Source: Angiostrongylus vasorum
Lineage: Eukaryota > Nematoda > Chromadorea > Rhabditida > Metastrongylidae
Direction of reading: 5' to 3'
Length of the DNA stretch: 64,000 nt
Assembly (NCBI GenBank): GCA_018806985.1
Contig: JADANN010000192.1
Coordinates: 868,001 to 932,000 of the forward strand
Shown: positions 12,051-22,854 of the stretch, piece by piece
Layout of the letters: each line of letters opens with the position of its first letter
Position numbering within the stretch: the first letter of the stretch is position 1
Position numbers and translations under genes: made by a program
The notes under the pieces: generated by a model
What the model saw: the letters and a program-made list of their open reading frames with translations, nothing else
Told to the model about the DNA's origin: nothing
The model's database searches: none

Positions 12051-12519
12051 TCTTCAATCATGTTTCTTTGTCGATCGTTCTACTGTTTATTTGGTTTTAT
12101 ACCTCATTACTTGGTACCTTCATCCCATTATTGTTGCATTAATATGGTTGTGTACAAAAGTTTAATAACGCAATTTTTGAAGTGGGAGTTGCGTCACAAG
12201 CCAAACTGTCACAATCCGCCTGGCCGGCCGGTCTACTCACAACGTCGATCGACAGCAGAGGGGACGTGCAAGTGTAGAAGATGATGTCGATCACAAGATC
12301 ACTCCACTGCATGCAAAGGTTTGCTGTCAGATACATATACATTCACTAGAGTCCGTAAACAAGTCATCCTCTTCGTTGTTGCTTTCCTTCAATTTCTAAG
12401 GCACTTGCTTCCGTCTTCTATTGTTTGTGGCTGCGTTTCCCATTCCATCACAGCTTTCTCTTTAACATCGTATTGTACTCTGCTAGCAATTGCTGAATAG
12501 CTGAAATTTTAGTAGCATT

Positions 12520-12960
12520 ATGCAAAAATGTGAAGAATTACAAGTTCTGTTCGGTCAGCTCTTCATAGACAGATATAACAGAGACGTTATTGATGATAAG
12601 ATGCCTGGTAAGGGGTCGAGCTGCGTACTATAGTTTGTCTGGGCAAATTCTTTGATTTCAGTTAGTCTTGTGATGAAGAAAGTATTCTGTTCTCAAATTC
12701 CAGTCGATTTCGGCGAACTATTCACGGTCGATGATGTGCCGGTTCCACTCGTCAATAAGAGTTGCAAGGCAGTGTTTATACTAGGCAAGGAGGAGTGCAC
12801 TGACGAGTCGATGGTGCCATTTAGAAGAAGAGCTTTTGTGGAAAGAAGAAGTATAGGTGCTTACGGCTGTTCTTTCACTTGGTCACGCAAATGTGTTAGG
12901 ATAACCATGGCGAACAATTTCAGATGTGAAGTGTACCTGGGTGCCTGTAATTTTAGCTAG
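12520..12960 (+). CDS. Unrecognised two-exon gene candidate, cysteine-containing product
   Basis: Exon 1 would run from ATG 12520 to about 12605 (MQKCEELQVLFGQLFIDRYN, ending DDKMP plus one base). A GTAAGG donor and a TTGATTTCAG acceptor bound an intron of about 54 bp. Exon 2 (12661-12960) continues in phase: SLVMKKVFCSQIPVDFGELF, then KSCKAVFILGKEECTDES, GAYGCSFTWSRKCVRIT and VYLGACNFS, stop at 12958. The product would be about 128 residues with roughly eight cysteines, little low complexity and no obvious signal peptide, so a further upstream exon is possible (an acceptor-like TTTTAG lies just before the ATG). I recognise no domain. The in-phase splice and clean composition favour a real gene or recent relic. 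Confidence 0.5.
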
Positions 12961-13104
12961 TAATTTTCTATTGTTTTTGTTTTTCTCTTCTCTTTTTTAT
13001 TTTTGTCTAGATTGCTTTAACAATAGTTATAAGAAAATTAGTTTACATGTTAGAAGGAAAATCTTTGAAGCTGTTATATGAATTGGGAGTGCATATAGCA
13101 TATG

Positions 13105-13455
13105 ACAGAAGGTGGTTGGCTCAGTGATAGTGACGCTGTTCATCACGAGCATCGTACTGGTTCGGCACCATTCTCAGTTCACCAAACCCACCGTCCCTTC
13201 ATGATTGGTAAGTTGGTATGAAACTTACCTATGCTCAACTCATCTTCCTTAACGTGCGTAGATACGCTCTAGCACGTCTATCCCACTAGCTGACCAAAAA
13301 TAGACTCAACCAGCACTCAACGAAATCCATTATAAAGGCGAAATTTCCAAACATAAGATGAGCCTACAAGGAAAAATACCGGCCACAATGGTGTATGATG
13401 GATCAGAACAAACGAATCGAATGGAACACGTGCTGAGATCCGTACACTATATGTG
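13105..13455 (+). repeat. SINE, family S2 (tRNA-like head plus body)
   Basis: The head has an A-box-like TGGCTCAGTGATAGTGACGC and a B-box-like GGTTCGGCACC, followed by CTCACCAAACCCACCGTCC. The body (GACTCAACCAGCACTCAACG, then TGATGGATCAGAACAAACGA) matches other S2 copies. It faces an S2 copy of opposite orientation 80 bp downstream. Confidence 0.7.
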
Positions 13456-13534
13456 AAGACGGCTCCTGTAAAATAAAAATAAGTGGAATTTTGTTTATTT
13501 CACAATGCTCGTTTTCACATCTAATTCACGGATC

Positions 13535-13850
13535 TTGGGCTCTCTTCCATTCTATTTCTTTCCACATATCGATCATCCACCAAGGTTTTCGACCTTTTCG
13601 CACTTATGTTCGGGTTCTGTTTGAAGAATTCCGTCTTCGTAATGAATTTCGTTGAGTACGGATCGAGTTGATTTTCTGTCGACTCTTGGAACCGCTGTCG
13701 CGGAGCGTCCCTATGTGGATTTGAAAAGATGACTTGACCATAGACAACTCTGGTGCTGCTTCACCAACCTCGGAAGGGCGGTGGGCTTGGTAAAATAAGG
13801 GTGAGATTCAGCCAGTACTGAGTTCGCGATGAACAGCGTCGTTATCACAA
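13535..13850 (-). repeat. SINE, family S2
   Basis: On the minus strand the head (GGTAGCCTTGTGATAACGAC) is followed by CCAAGCCCACCGCCCTTCCG and the body AATCAACTCGATCCGTACTC, ending near the AACCTTGGTGGATGATCGAT block. Together with 13105-13455 it makes an inverted SINE pair that could fold in a transcript. Confidence 0.72.
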
Positions 13851-13855
13851 GGCTA

Positions 13856-14450
13856 CCCCTACCAACCCTGTAGGTAGAAATTATAATTTCGATACAAATG
13901 ATTGTAGATGGTTATCATAAATTCTGCGTCAGAGATGTCTGTTGTATGGTTTTGTAGGTAGGAAGATTCTGGTTACATAAATTCTATGTAAGATTTCTTA
14001 CTATTGTTAAGAGGTGTAATTCTATTCACGAGCGATAAACTGTTGATTGATGTTGGTTGTAGAAGTGTGTGTTGTTAAATAGATGTAATTGTGTGCAACG
14101 TTTGCGACGTCACTAGAATGGCATGAGAAGGTAGGTTGTAAATATGCATTCTTTGCTAATAATTACTGTCGGAATTGGTAAATGTGCACTTTCTGTAACC
14201 ATATCCCTACATAGTGGAATTACCTTCACATAGCGGTACATTGTAAAATGATTTTTAATCCTACATTTATACATACACTCTTTCCAACTATGAATCCGTG
14301 AATAGAACTCTTCGGTGATTGGCTATCTTATCGCTGACATAAAGTTTACCCATATATGTGAGCAGAATAGACATGTTATAAACTGCCGTGGAACTAAAGC
14401 AAACGAGCCAAATTGTGTGAGACGGTCTTTCGTTACGCACTGAACAATGA
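13856..14450. other. No gene seen
   Basis: AT-rich sequence. A short internal near-repeat (GTAGGAAGATTCTGGTTAC and GGTTATCATAAATTCTG) is visible around 13900-13990, but no gene. Confidence 0.45.
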
Positions 14451-14454
14451 ATGA

Positions 14455-14998
14455 ACTTTCTTTGGCTTGGCTCTATTCAAAATCTCTGTTCGACAAGATA
14501 TTGATTGAGTGGCAAGAAGGGTCTGTGCTCTGACAAAAATCACAAAGTGTCCCATGCATTGTCTGTTGTCCCTTTGATCGGCGAGTGACTCGAGCGGTTG
14601 CCAGTAAACCTCCCATTTTGTCACGCCTGAGGGTAGTCCCTGTGAGTTCTGCTCATTCTAATGACTCGATGAGCATCATATCGTTCTTCCAGGGATCTCG
14701 CGAAGAAATCAGACCATTTGCTCGTAGGTCTCCCTGCAGTACGTTTGATATCCCAAGGAATATTGTCGCCAAAGGTTCTTGTTCATCGGTTGTCGTCCAT
14801 AATACTACGTCTTCGGCGCACCATATCTTCGACAGTGCAGCTTATACATTGGCGTCTTTGAGTTTTGATTGTTGACGTAGATCGGAGCTTCGAATCCCTT
14901 CCCTCAGTTGCATGATGCGGGACACTTCTACCATCGTCATTTCGACTGCGCGTTAGATCTAGTAACTGACTAGTTAAATTATTCAATCGTGAGAACAA
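14455..14998 (-). mobile_element. RTE-type LINE fragment: C-terminal tail of the polyprotein
   Basis: The minus strand gives RNDDGRSVPHHATEGRDSKL, then, in shifted frames, AGRPTSKWSDFFARSLEERY and HRDYPQA. This corresponds to the tail block (R-E-G-I-R-S-S-x-L-R then G-R-P-P-x-R-W-x-D-F-F) also seen in the copy at 46.1-46.6 kb. The reverse transcriptase catalytic region is absent. Shifts and stops make it a dead 3' end. Plus-strand frames here are antisense. Confidence 0.75.
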
Positions 14999-14999
14999 T

Positions 15000-15340
15000 A
15001 ATATTCAACTGCTAGCGTGGATATGTTTGCAAGCAAGTGTCTTGCATCCCTGCACGTCCATGCTGCCAATGTGCTATGCATTTTCGCTGGAAAAAAGCTT
15101 GAAATAGATAATCTTTTTTCGAAAACTGGGCTGCTGCTTATGCTGTGCGAGTAGAACGACTTACGCAGTCTGTCAAATAAACACTGCTTTCAATCTGCAG
15201 AGCTTGCTGTTATGGGTTTCTAAATTCTTAGATGACATTAAGTCACATATTATACAAATCCCAGCACTACCTGCATTCGATTCCTTTCTTCGGTCCCGCT
15301 ATCTATAAAGGCCTTCTAGCATTTTTTGCGTGTAGGTTTA
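15000..15340. other. No gene seen
   Basis: Nothing recognisable was found between the RTE fragment and the R repeat. Confidence 0.5.
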
Positions 15341-15344
15341 GCTG

Positions 15345-15700
15345 TTGTTCGGGAATTTTCGGTCTTCTTTGTTAATATCACTTCTCCCTACGATGTACCG
15401 CCTTTTCGCAGCAGGGCGATGTTCTTTGGTGTTGAACTGTGATGTACAGCGAGGGGTTCATCCCCCAGCAAGAGCTCTCAAGCTGAGAATGGGACCTGCG
15501 TTTTCATCAGGAAGCCCAGTTAAAGAGTAAACCAATACCAAGATCTCCCATCGTGCTAGTATCAAAGTGTCATGTGGCACATGTGCTCCTGATACACAAG
15601 AGCGGCGACCACCTGAGGTGGAGAAGACTTGAGAAAGGATTTGGCTAGGCTAACCTCGGGACTCCAAGAGACCACAATGGCTAATCCGGCAAATGCATTT
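15345..15700 (-). repeat. Dispersed repeat, family R
   Basis: On the plus strand it reads TACCGCCTTTTCGCAGCAGG, GATGTACAGCGAGGGGTTCA, TTTTCATCAGGAAGCC, GAGTAAACCAATACCA and ACCACAATGGCTAATCC. The same blocks in the same order occur at 57955-58350, and in reverse at 18415-18815 and (part) 43470-43605. Orientation is defined relative to the 18.4 kb copy. Confidence 0.8.
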
Positions 15701-15849
15701 TATTTTTGTAGCGCGTACGACCACTAAAGAGAGGTCATCCAATTAACCAAGTAATTATGAATGACACTGAACGCTAGTTGAGTCGAATTTTTCTATCCGG
15801 AAGTCGAACTTACAATTTTTATTATTACATGAGCAATCATCCATCTGCT

Positions 15850-16115
15850 ATGACTGTCGCAGGACTTTTTCCATTCCATTCGTTTTCCTCAGTTTCATCG
15901 TTCACGGAGGTCTTTGAATATTTCGCGTCTTCTTTCAGGTGCTATTTGAAGATTTCGTGTTCTTCATTAATGTTATAGAATGCTGGTTGGAAACATTTTT
16001 CTTACAATCTTGAAGATGGCCAAGCTTCTGCTTTACCATACCACTGCCTCGGGGAGGGTGTGAAACCAGAACGTTGCCACGTGGTGGATTGCATCGCTAA
16101 CCCCTGCGCCATTCT
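15850..16115 (-). repeat. SINE, family S2 (degraded)
   Basis: The minus strand has a tRNA-like head at about 16115-16040 (GGCGCAGGGGTTAGCGATGC, then GTTCTGGTTTCACACC) and a body matching the CTGAAAGAAGACGCGAAATA region of other S2 copies. Considerable divergence. Confidence 0.5.
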
Positions 16116-16269
16116 ACTTTCAAAATTATGGCCTAATACCAAAAACCACAACTAAAATTTACAAAATTAAAGATAGAACTAGACGGCATAAAAGCGAATA
16201 ACATGGTTACAGTTTCCTTGTACCGTCACTGGTGAATAACAGTGTAAGCTTCCTTAAATAATTAAGCGA

Positions 16270-16530
16270 ATAGGACGCGGGTAGCTCCGTGTTTAGAAGT
16301 ACCCTGCGGTATACAATTGGTTCTTGGTTCAATCTTGTGACAGGGCTCACCAAGCCTCCGATCCTTCCGTGCTCAGCAACTTAGTACCGGACTTATGTGA
16401 GAAGATAAAAGCCCTGACTTCGTGCACCGGTAGGCAACTTCTAGTCACTGCATATGCGAGGAACTCAATCAATCACCTCTAACAAGGCAAGACGAAGTCG
16501 AATGCGTGGTGCATCACTCAGGTCTCCGCA
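16270..16530 (+). repeat. SINE, family S1 (degraded)
   Basis: A tRNA-like head (GGGTAGCTCCGTGTTTAGAA, then TTGGTTCAATCTTGTGAC) is followed by CTCACCAAGCCTCCGATCCT, GACTTATGTGAGAAGATA and the AATCAATCACCTCTAA block. This is the S1 order seen best at 61219-61500. Confidence 0.65.
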
Positions 16531-16534
16531 AGCC

Positions 16535-16850
16535 ATGAAATAGATCGGTGAGGAACAAACATGCTATTAGCTCTCCAAGGCCTAACGCTTTCTGCTATCA
16601 CACCATGCGAGTCCTTCGTTTCTGGTGTCTCTCAGCCGTGTTGTTGACCTATAGGTGCTATCAGCAATCACTCGTCAACGAGATTGGTGTGGAGAGCACA
16701 AATAGGCATGAATCCAGTTAAGATGAAGCTGTGGTATAAAAGAAAGCGTAATAGTGTGTTCGCTCTCCACCGCAGACACCAGCGACCCGGAGTTTTGCAA
16801 ATATCTCAGCAACATTATGGTTATTTATATATATTCTTACGAACTACCCT
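16535..16850. repeat. Dispersed repeat, family M, compound (plus copy followed by a minus piece)
   Basis: 16535-16745 is a plus copy (GAACAAACATGCTATTAG, CACACCATGCGAGTCCTTCG, AATCCAGTTAAGATGAAGCT). 16750-16850 is the reverse complement of the family start (CACCGCAGACACC, GAGTTTTGCAAATATCTCAG). Such head-facing pairs recur at 29.3, 41.6, 59.7 and 62.7 kb. Confidence 0.75.
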
Positions 16851-16859
16851 TGTTGAGCC

Positions 16860-17245
16860 AATGCGAGGTTGGTATAAGTTGCCGTTGTTGTTGCTGTTGT
16901 TATTGTTCAATATCCGACCTTTCAGCGACTTCGCCTTCCTCAGAGCCTGGACGCATTCTATTTAACAGTAGCCTCTTAGTTCGGTGAGATATCTATAGTA
17001 TTAATGAAAATCAAGCATATAAATAAACGCCACATTGATCAAAACGACTATTCACCGTGCCGATACGAGTGGGACCGCCTACGAGTTGTTCTCGTGGGGC
17101 GGAGAGAGGAACCCACTCAGGTCAGAAAATCAATTTGAAATAGAGGACTAATTCACGTATGGTAGTGAGGCATTCGTCTTTCCGGTTCATCTTTGGATTT
17201 TTGAACTCTATCCAAGAAGCCTCAAGAGTCTAGCGAAATTGACTT
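16860..17245 (-). mobile_element. PLE terminal repeat, minus orientation, left of a PLE
   Basis: This segment shares blocks with 48700-49060 (same orientation) and 19240-19660 (reverse): GTTGTTGTTG, the hammerhead-like motif, GTTCGGTGAGATATCTATAG, TATAAATAAACGCCA and the GGTCAGAAAATCAATTTGAA block. It directly precedes PLE coding sequence. Confidence 0.65.
16916..16943 (-). ncRNA. Hammerhead-like motif
   Basis: The minus strand reads CTGAGGA, a GGCG-containing arm, then GCTGAAAGGTC. Helix I flank GGCT is present. The GAAAC part is changed to GAAAG, so activity is doubtful. Confidence 0.45.
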
Positions 17246-17249
17246 TTCC

Positions 17250-19210
17250 TTCAGCTTATTTGTGGAGAAGTTCTTCAAGTACTTAATCACAACCGACGAA
17301 GGAAATTAAGCTCCATTCTTACACACGTACAAAAATGTGGCATGCGCCAGATTAGAGAGCTTATAAATACAAAATCTATTTGACTATCTACTAGGAATAA
17401 AGGTGGGGAGTTTATAGTTATTTCTAGTCAGCTGGATGTTAGAATGACAGAAAACGTCTCAACGCTGTTTCTCTCGATCGACCATCCTTAAGAAGGCAGT
17501 GTAGAAATCAACACCTATAATTACATAGGGAATGGTTCAAAACGACAAAGGCAGTAGGTTAAGAGCTTTTAGTTATTTCCCAGCTAAAAAACAACCACCC
17601 AATTTTTTCCTCTCCTATACTTGCTTATTAAAACGCATAAGCTTACTTCTACTGATGATCTTGCGTAAACTGACCCGTCATTGTTTAATGTTAGACCAAT
17701 CAACAGTTGTGCAGAGGGTCAGCGGGTAGAAGAACGTGCTTATTAAACCTTATCATCACCCAATTGCAATATTCCTAGATCGGCTAGTCAGCTACAGTGC
17801 GCGCAAACACCATGAATATAATGGACTCATTCAGTGCTATTTTACTGTATACTTTTGTGTCCAGTGACTCCACGATTCAAGCCAATCTGGGATCTCGTAA
17901 GAGACGATGAGGAAAAAAAATATGTGTGGCTTGTCGATTCAAGAACTAACGACTCTCTTAAAACAGCGTATTAATTCTTCAATCTTCAGGTGGTCGGGAA
18001 AATATTTCAAGCCAATTAGGAGGTTGGCTATGTTAAAACGATTAGCTCCAAGCCTTGCTATCGCTTTCATGTCTAAGGTGGAAGTTCCAATTCTCGATTA
18101 CCAACCCTGAGTATGCTGTCGATACATAGGCGACTGCTTCATCGTCTGTTCCAAAAAAAGACTAGGTGGATGAGTGCGTTGAATCGTTAAGTGGATAATC
18201 GCAGTATAAAAGATTTACACCGAAAAAAACCAACTGTGAATTTGCTTCCATTCTTGATCACCCAAATAAAGCTTTCAGAAAGTGGCTAGGTAATGAAATG
18301 GTAACGAAAACCAAGATCCTCTCATCCTTCACACATGAAAAAAAGCACTCGTCAAAAAAAATGCACCGAACGGCTAAATATGTGTGCACTGGAGAAGTGG
18401 AAAGGAAGGAATCGATGAGCTTGGATACTTGGATTGCCCGTCCTCACTCCTTGCGCGGCCCCCCAGCATAATCTCCATTTATCCAGAGTTTTGGTGGTTT
18501 AGCCATCGCGGTTCCCTGGAGTTCCAAGGTCAGTCAAGCCAAAGCCTGGTCCAGGTCTGCGCCACCACAGGCGGTCGTCGCCTTTGTGGATTAGAGGGAG
18601 ATTTGCCACCAGCCGACTATTTTGATACCAGGACGGCTATGAATCCTGGTATTGGTTTATCTTAGCTGGGATTCCTGATGGAAACACCGAGCTCCATCTC
18701 GGATTGGAAGACCCTGCTAGGAGGATGAATCCTCCGCTGTACATCGCAGCCCGACACCCAGGAACGCCTTCCACCTACGATGAGGCGGTAAACCATTAGG
18801 AGGATCGCCGAACTTGGCACGTAAAACAGCCACTTACAATGGCTACGAAGCGGAAGCCACTCGGTTCAGACGGAGTGGTAGGCAGGTAAGGTTGTTTCCA
18901 AAGATAATGTTGCAAACCTAAATAAGACCACTTTCAAGCTACCCTTTATGTCGAACAAAAGTTACGCCATTAAATGGTGCCTTTAAAAAAAGCGGCTTTA
19001 ACAGTTATGTGGCAGATATTGACCTCCCACCCAACAGCCAGTGCCGTGTGTTAATTAGTAACCACGTCTCTGATTGTTTGTGCAGCTCAGAAAACTGCGT
19101 CATCCGTCCTAACGGGAGAGACGGGGTTTGAATGAGTTCAGGTACAATATACTTGCATTGTGACCGCATAAAGCAACATCTAGATGGAAAAGTTAAAATT
19201 GGCCGGAGTA
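17250..19210 (+). mobile_element. Penelope-like retroelement with reverse transcriptase and endonuclease remnants, interrupted by repeat R
   Basis: PLEs encode a telomerase-like reverse transcriptase (RT) fused to a GIY-YIG endonuclease. Across shifted plus frames I read QKCGMRQIRELINT, NKGGEFIVISSQLD, LIKTHKLTSTDDL, a PINSCAEG block, then AMLKRLAPSLAIAFMSKVE and RYIGDCFIVCS, where YIGD stands in the RT YxDD position (near 18117-18140). AKYVCTGEVERKESMSLD follows, is cut by repeat R (18415-18815), and resumes as ATYNGYEAEATRF. After that come the connector NHVSDCLCSSENCVIRP and MSSGTIYLHC, the start of the GIY-YIG region. Many stops show that it is dead. Terminal-repeat-like segments lie outside it in inverted orientation (16860-17245 and 19240-19660). 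Confidence 0.85.
18415..18815 (+). repeat. Dispersed repeat, family R, inserted in the PLE
   Basis: It runs from TACTTGGATTGCCCGTCCTC to CGATGAGGCGGTAAACC. It is the longest copy with both ends visible, and PLE coding sequence resumes on its far side, so it behaves as an insertion. No clear target-site duplication was found. Its 93-codon frame at 18384-18665 is not convincing as a gene. Confidence 0.75.
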
Positions 19211-19239
19211 TTTTTTAGGGTGCACATATGGCACAAAAG

Positions 19240-19660
19240 TGCAGCGGCCGTGATTTTGAAGTGAATGCCCGGATCGCGCAAGGCTCTTGATGTGTTTTAG
19301 ATAAATTTCAAAAATTTAAAGACGAACCGGGAAGATGAACGCCTCACTATCACACGTGACCTGAAGCCTTGTTTCAAATTGATTTTCTGACATGAATGAG
19401 TCTCTCGTATTCCCTAAGTGAACAACACATGGGTTCGAAAGCGCAACAGCACGATGAGTAGGTAAACGTGATGCTTATTTATATGTTATATCCTCATTAA
19501 TACCGTAGATATTTCACCGAATTGTAAGACTATTGTTAATAAAATACGTCCAGGTTCTGAGGAAGGCGAAATAGCCGAAACGCCAGCTGTAGATCAACAA
19601 CAACAATAGCGACAACGAAAACTTATGCTAAAGTAACATCAGCTAAACAGGATCAGTATA
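19240..19660 (+). mobile_element. PLE terminal repeat, plus orientation, right of the PLE
   Basis: It contains CGTGACCTGAAGCCTTG, TTTCAAATTGATTTTCTGAC, GAACAACACATGGG, ATTTCACCGAATTGTAAGAC and ends in the hammerhead-like motif and a CAACAACAACAATAG tail. It is the inverted counterpart of 16860-17245. Confidence 0.65.
19557..19584 (+). ncRNA. Hammerhead-like motif (GCC at the expected cleavage triplet)
   Basis: CTGAGGA, GGCG..GCC helix, then GAAAC are intact, but the expected GTC reads GCC, which should block cleavage. The downstream AGCTG can pair with the upstream GGTT. Confidence 0.5.
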
Positions 19661-19664
19661 TAAG

Positions 19665-21055
19665 ATCATGTAAATAAATATGTTATTTAAAATATCATAG
19701 CTCACTTCAAACAAGACTCTATTTATCACGTTGTTTGTCTGGGAAAACCAATCACAGAGACCAGATCTGGCGAATGTAATAGATTTGTCGTAAAGCCAAA
19801 ATCAACGGAATTGAAACTGGCCATGGAGTAGTGCAAAGACAAGTGAACTAAGCTCAGATAATGGCCTTATGTGCTTGAGGTTTGGTAAATGATCTGGCCA
19901 TGAAACAGGAAATTCTTTACTAATCGCGAGAAAGTTTTACGTCTTTTCCAGAAAAAAAAGCGTTCAAAAGCTGTAACGACTTTTAGCAATCTCTGAAATA
20001 AAAAACAAACATGAGGTTAAGAGAACGAAAACATAAAAACTTTTGTGTCTTATGAACTTATAGTGTCGTTCAATGTCAGGTCTTTCCAAAATTTCTGTTC
20101 TGTTTCAACCTATATAGAACGATAAAAAAGAAAAACGAGAAAATCTTTTGGTAGTATTGCAGCTCTTTTACTTAAGCTCTTATGCTCCAAAAGTGAAGAA
20201 AATTTGATTAGTTGATAAGGAAACTCGGGAAAACAAACGAAAACTTCAGATGGCATAACTGTTTAAGTTACTTTATTTTGTTTAGGTCCCATATCTATAC
20301 ATTTTCACCCAAACATATGAAAGTGCATTAATAAATCGACTAATACTTTTCTCATTTATGTTCCTGATTTTTGTCGTCAAAGCTGAAGCCAAATACTGGT
20401 TTAACGGGTTAGAAAAAGACGTATCAGCCTATCGGCAATATTGATTTGTATCCTCGTCTTTTATGCATGAATCTACGGAACAAACGAGTTACTCGTTAAT
20501 TAGCCGTCGAACCAATAGCAAATTGATGAAGAACATGGTAGACAAGAAGATATTTTTTCAAAAAGAATAAACAAAACCTTTGTTTTTCGAAACTTTATTC
20601 GTCCATAGACGATCGTGTTGAATGAAAGCTCATTTGATTCTATAAATAGCAACAAATTAATGGAACACAACCGTCAGTTCCGCATTATCGCAGAAATTCT
20701 GACGGCAATGAAGTCTTAGTAGTCCAGTGGTTCTTAATTACGTAAAAATCGTCTGAGAAAATTACGATATTCAAGGCATCAAGGTTTAGCAAAAACGAAG
20801 CCCATCACCACTTTTTAACCACTCCTTTTAATATAAAAACTTCTTTGGAAAAAAAAGCTGGTTGGGAAAAAGGCATGAGTATTTAATGCTAAACAAGGTA
20901 ACACAAGTCGGCCTCATTTCCCTTACCCTGAAAAAAGAAGGCGATAAAGCAGCGTTAAGTAGGACGGGTTTAGAGAAGCAGCTAAATTCAGGCTACCTGA
21001 ATCTTGAAAGGATAGGTCTATGGTTTGTATTTACATTAAACTCACACCTGCATCT
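19665..21055. other. No gene seen
   Basis: AT-rich sequence without recognisable repeats. A 67-codon plus frame at 20862-21065 shows no known motif. Confidence 0.45.
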
Positions 21056-21059
21056 GACT

Positions 21060-21830
21060 CCCTGATAAAGGACTTGATCATGTAGACAAGAGGGATAAGG
21101 TGCAACGTCGTCGGATTGGCCGACACGAGGAGATGCCACCCATTTGGCACCGTCCATGACACCACAGAAAAACTGCTCCTCAGAATCTGCGGCAATAAAA
21201 GCGTCAGCAACATCGGTGTTCTCGACAACAGAATTCTGGTGAAGAACATCGATTCATACGAGCAACTCACAACACAAATCGGACGTTTACGGTTGAAAAG
21301 ATGTGGATCAGTAGCGGCTGGGACAATCTTCGTCGTCTACGCACCAATATTAAGCTAAGTTCAAGACGAAGTGAAAGCGTTCAATATGGACTTTGAGAAG
21401 TTTTACAGAAAAAAACCGCTCAGTCTTCAATATTATCACTGTAGAATTTAACACTAATATTGGAAAAAGAACAACGTCTGATTTACATCATATTGGGCCT
21501 GCAAATTAAAAGTGAACAAGGTGAGTGGCTGTCCGGTTTTACTACTATGATCGAGATTTTTTCTTGCTAACTCGCATTTCCAGAACCCCCCAGTCCAAAC
21601 GCTGGACGTTGGACTCTGCCAATGGAGGGTGCCATAAGAAAATAGACTACATCACAGTAAATCGAAAGTTTCTCCGAACCGACGAAGCTAATGACTTAAA
21701 TTTCTGCACGAGATCCAACCATTCCTTCCTTCGTGAAAGATTTCATCTCATTTTTCGCGGAAAGGAAAAAAAAGCCGCTAAATTCAAAAAAGGAAGTCTC
21801 ACATCCACTACAAACTGAGATTCATAAGAA
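21060..21830 (+). mobile_element. RTE-type LINE fragment: endonuclease domain
   Basis: The plus strand reads [20 protein letters not shown], then [32 protein letters not shown] with a stop, VKAFNMDFEKFYRK, then in other frames RWTLDSANGGCHKKIDYI, NRKFLRTDEANDLNF, SNHSFLRERFHLIFRGKEKK. The order is that of the RTE endonuclease at 7.2-8.3 kb, but in the opposite orientation. Stops and shifts are frequent. The reverse transcriptase is missing. Confidence 0.85.
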
Positions 21831-21939
21831 AAGAAAAGAAAAAAAGTGGAAACGTATCGTAAAAGGTCGGTAATTCTAATCAGTTCGAAGTCATTATGTT
21901 CCTGAATAGCACAATGTCTGCAATACAACGTAAGCGAGG

Positions 21940-22025
21940 GCAGGGTAACAGCGCATTCATTCCCCACCGCAGACACTTGCGGCACGGAGTTTTGCAAATA
22001 TCTCAGCATCGTTGTGGATGTAGGG
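21940..22025 (-). repeat. Dispersed repeat, family M (short)
   Basis: GCGCATTCATTCCCCACCGC and GAGTTTTGCAAATATCTCAG are the reverse complement of the family start. The copy is truncated to about 85 bp. Confidence 0.75.
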
Positions 22026-22139
22026 AATAATTCTATAAATAAGATACGAAGATGTGCGCTTAGCCAATTTAGCGATATGTGATAGCTATCTCCGCAACGC
22101 CGAACGTGGTAAATAGGATTATAGACAAAAGACTAGAGT

Positions 22140-22850
22140 TGGAGAAAATAGGACATTACCTGCCCTTCATCGAGCAACAACTGAAATGAAAACCTGCGAG
22201 GAATGTGCCTGGGTCAGCCCGTGGAATGAGACCTCGGTATGGCGCGAGGTGACGCGCGATCACAAGATATTCCTCGTTGCGGTTCATTTTTGGATCTTTT
22301 GGAATCAATCCTAAACAAATTAAGAGTTCTGTTCGCTGGTGTTCTGGATTACTGTGCGAGAAGAGTGACTTTTGCTTCAAAAATCTTCTCCGTTATGTTT
22401 CCGTATCCTGTGCACGCCTAGTGGAGTGTTTGGTTTAAATTTAAATTTACCGGCTAGGTTTTCGTTTAAACGGGAGCGGAGAGGTGTACCCGTTTCGCCA
22501 ATGCATTCGTCCGCACATGCTCTACAAGAGATTAGGCACACTGTACCGGAACTCATGTAACCACCGTCTATATCGTTAGGGCATACTATGCAATTTTGCG
22601 TTGTACATAGACGATCACATGGGTGGTTACGAACTAGCTAGTGTGCTAGATTGTCCAGCAGTATTTCTACCACTTTTAACAAATTTTCTGGGCCCACCCT
22701 TCTTAAGCAACGTTTTATAGCTCCTCTTGTTTCGTTGGAAATAGAAGGCAAGGTAAACGGGAGCTTATTCTCTCTAGAATTATCGTTTAGAGGCGTGGTT
22801 TTTCCTCTACGCCTATACCAAGGAGCCACAGTTTCGTAGTCATTAGGGAA
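22140..22850 (-). mobile_element. Penelope-like element fragment: connector plus GIY-YIG endonuclease
   Basis: From 22829 down, the minus strand reads KLPFTLPSISNETRGAIKRC, the usual connector after the RT. In another frame it continues with NHPCDRLCTTQNCIVCP, MSSGTVCLISCRACADECIG, ETGTPLRSRLNENLAGK and PLGVHRIRKHNGEDF. CLISC stands near the GIY position and CIGETG at the YIG position, with the downstream arginine kept. A third frame gives NPEHQRTELLICLGLIPK and the ending EEYLVIARHLAPYRGL. The cysteine-rich connector (CxxxxCxxC) is typical of PLE proteins. Frameshifts split it into three frames. The RT is not present. Confidence 0.85.
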
Positions 22851-22854
22851 TGGC

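Noticed and set aside
13086..13110. Reading the isolated S2 head as a separate regulatory site
   Set aside because: The downstream body shows that it is an ordinary SINE copy.
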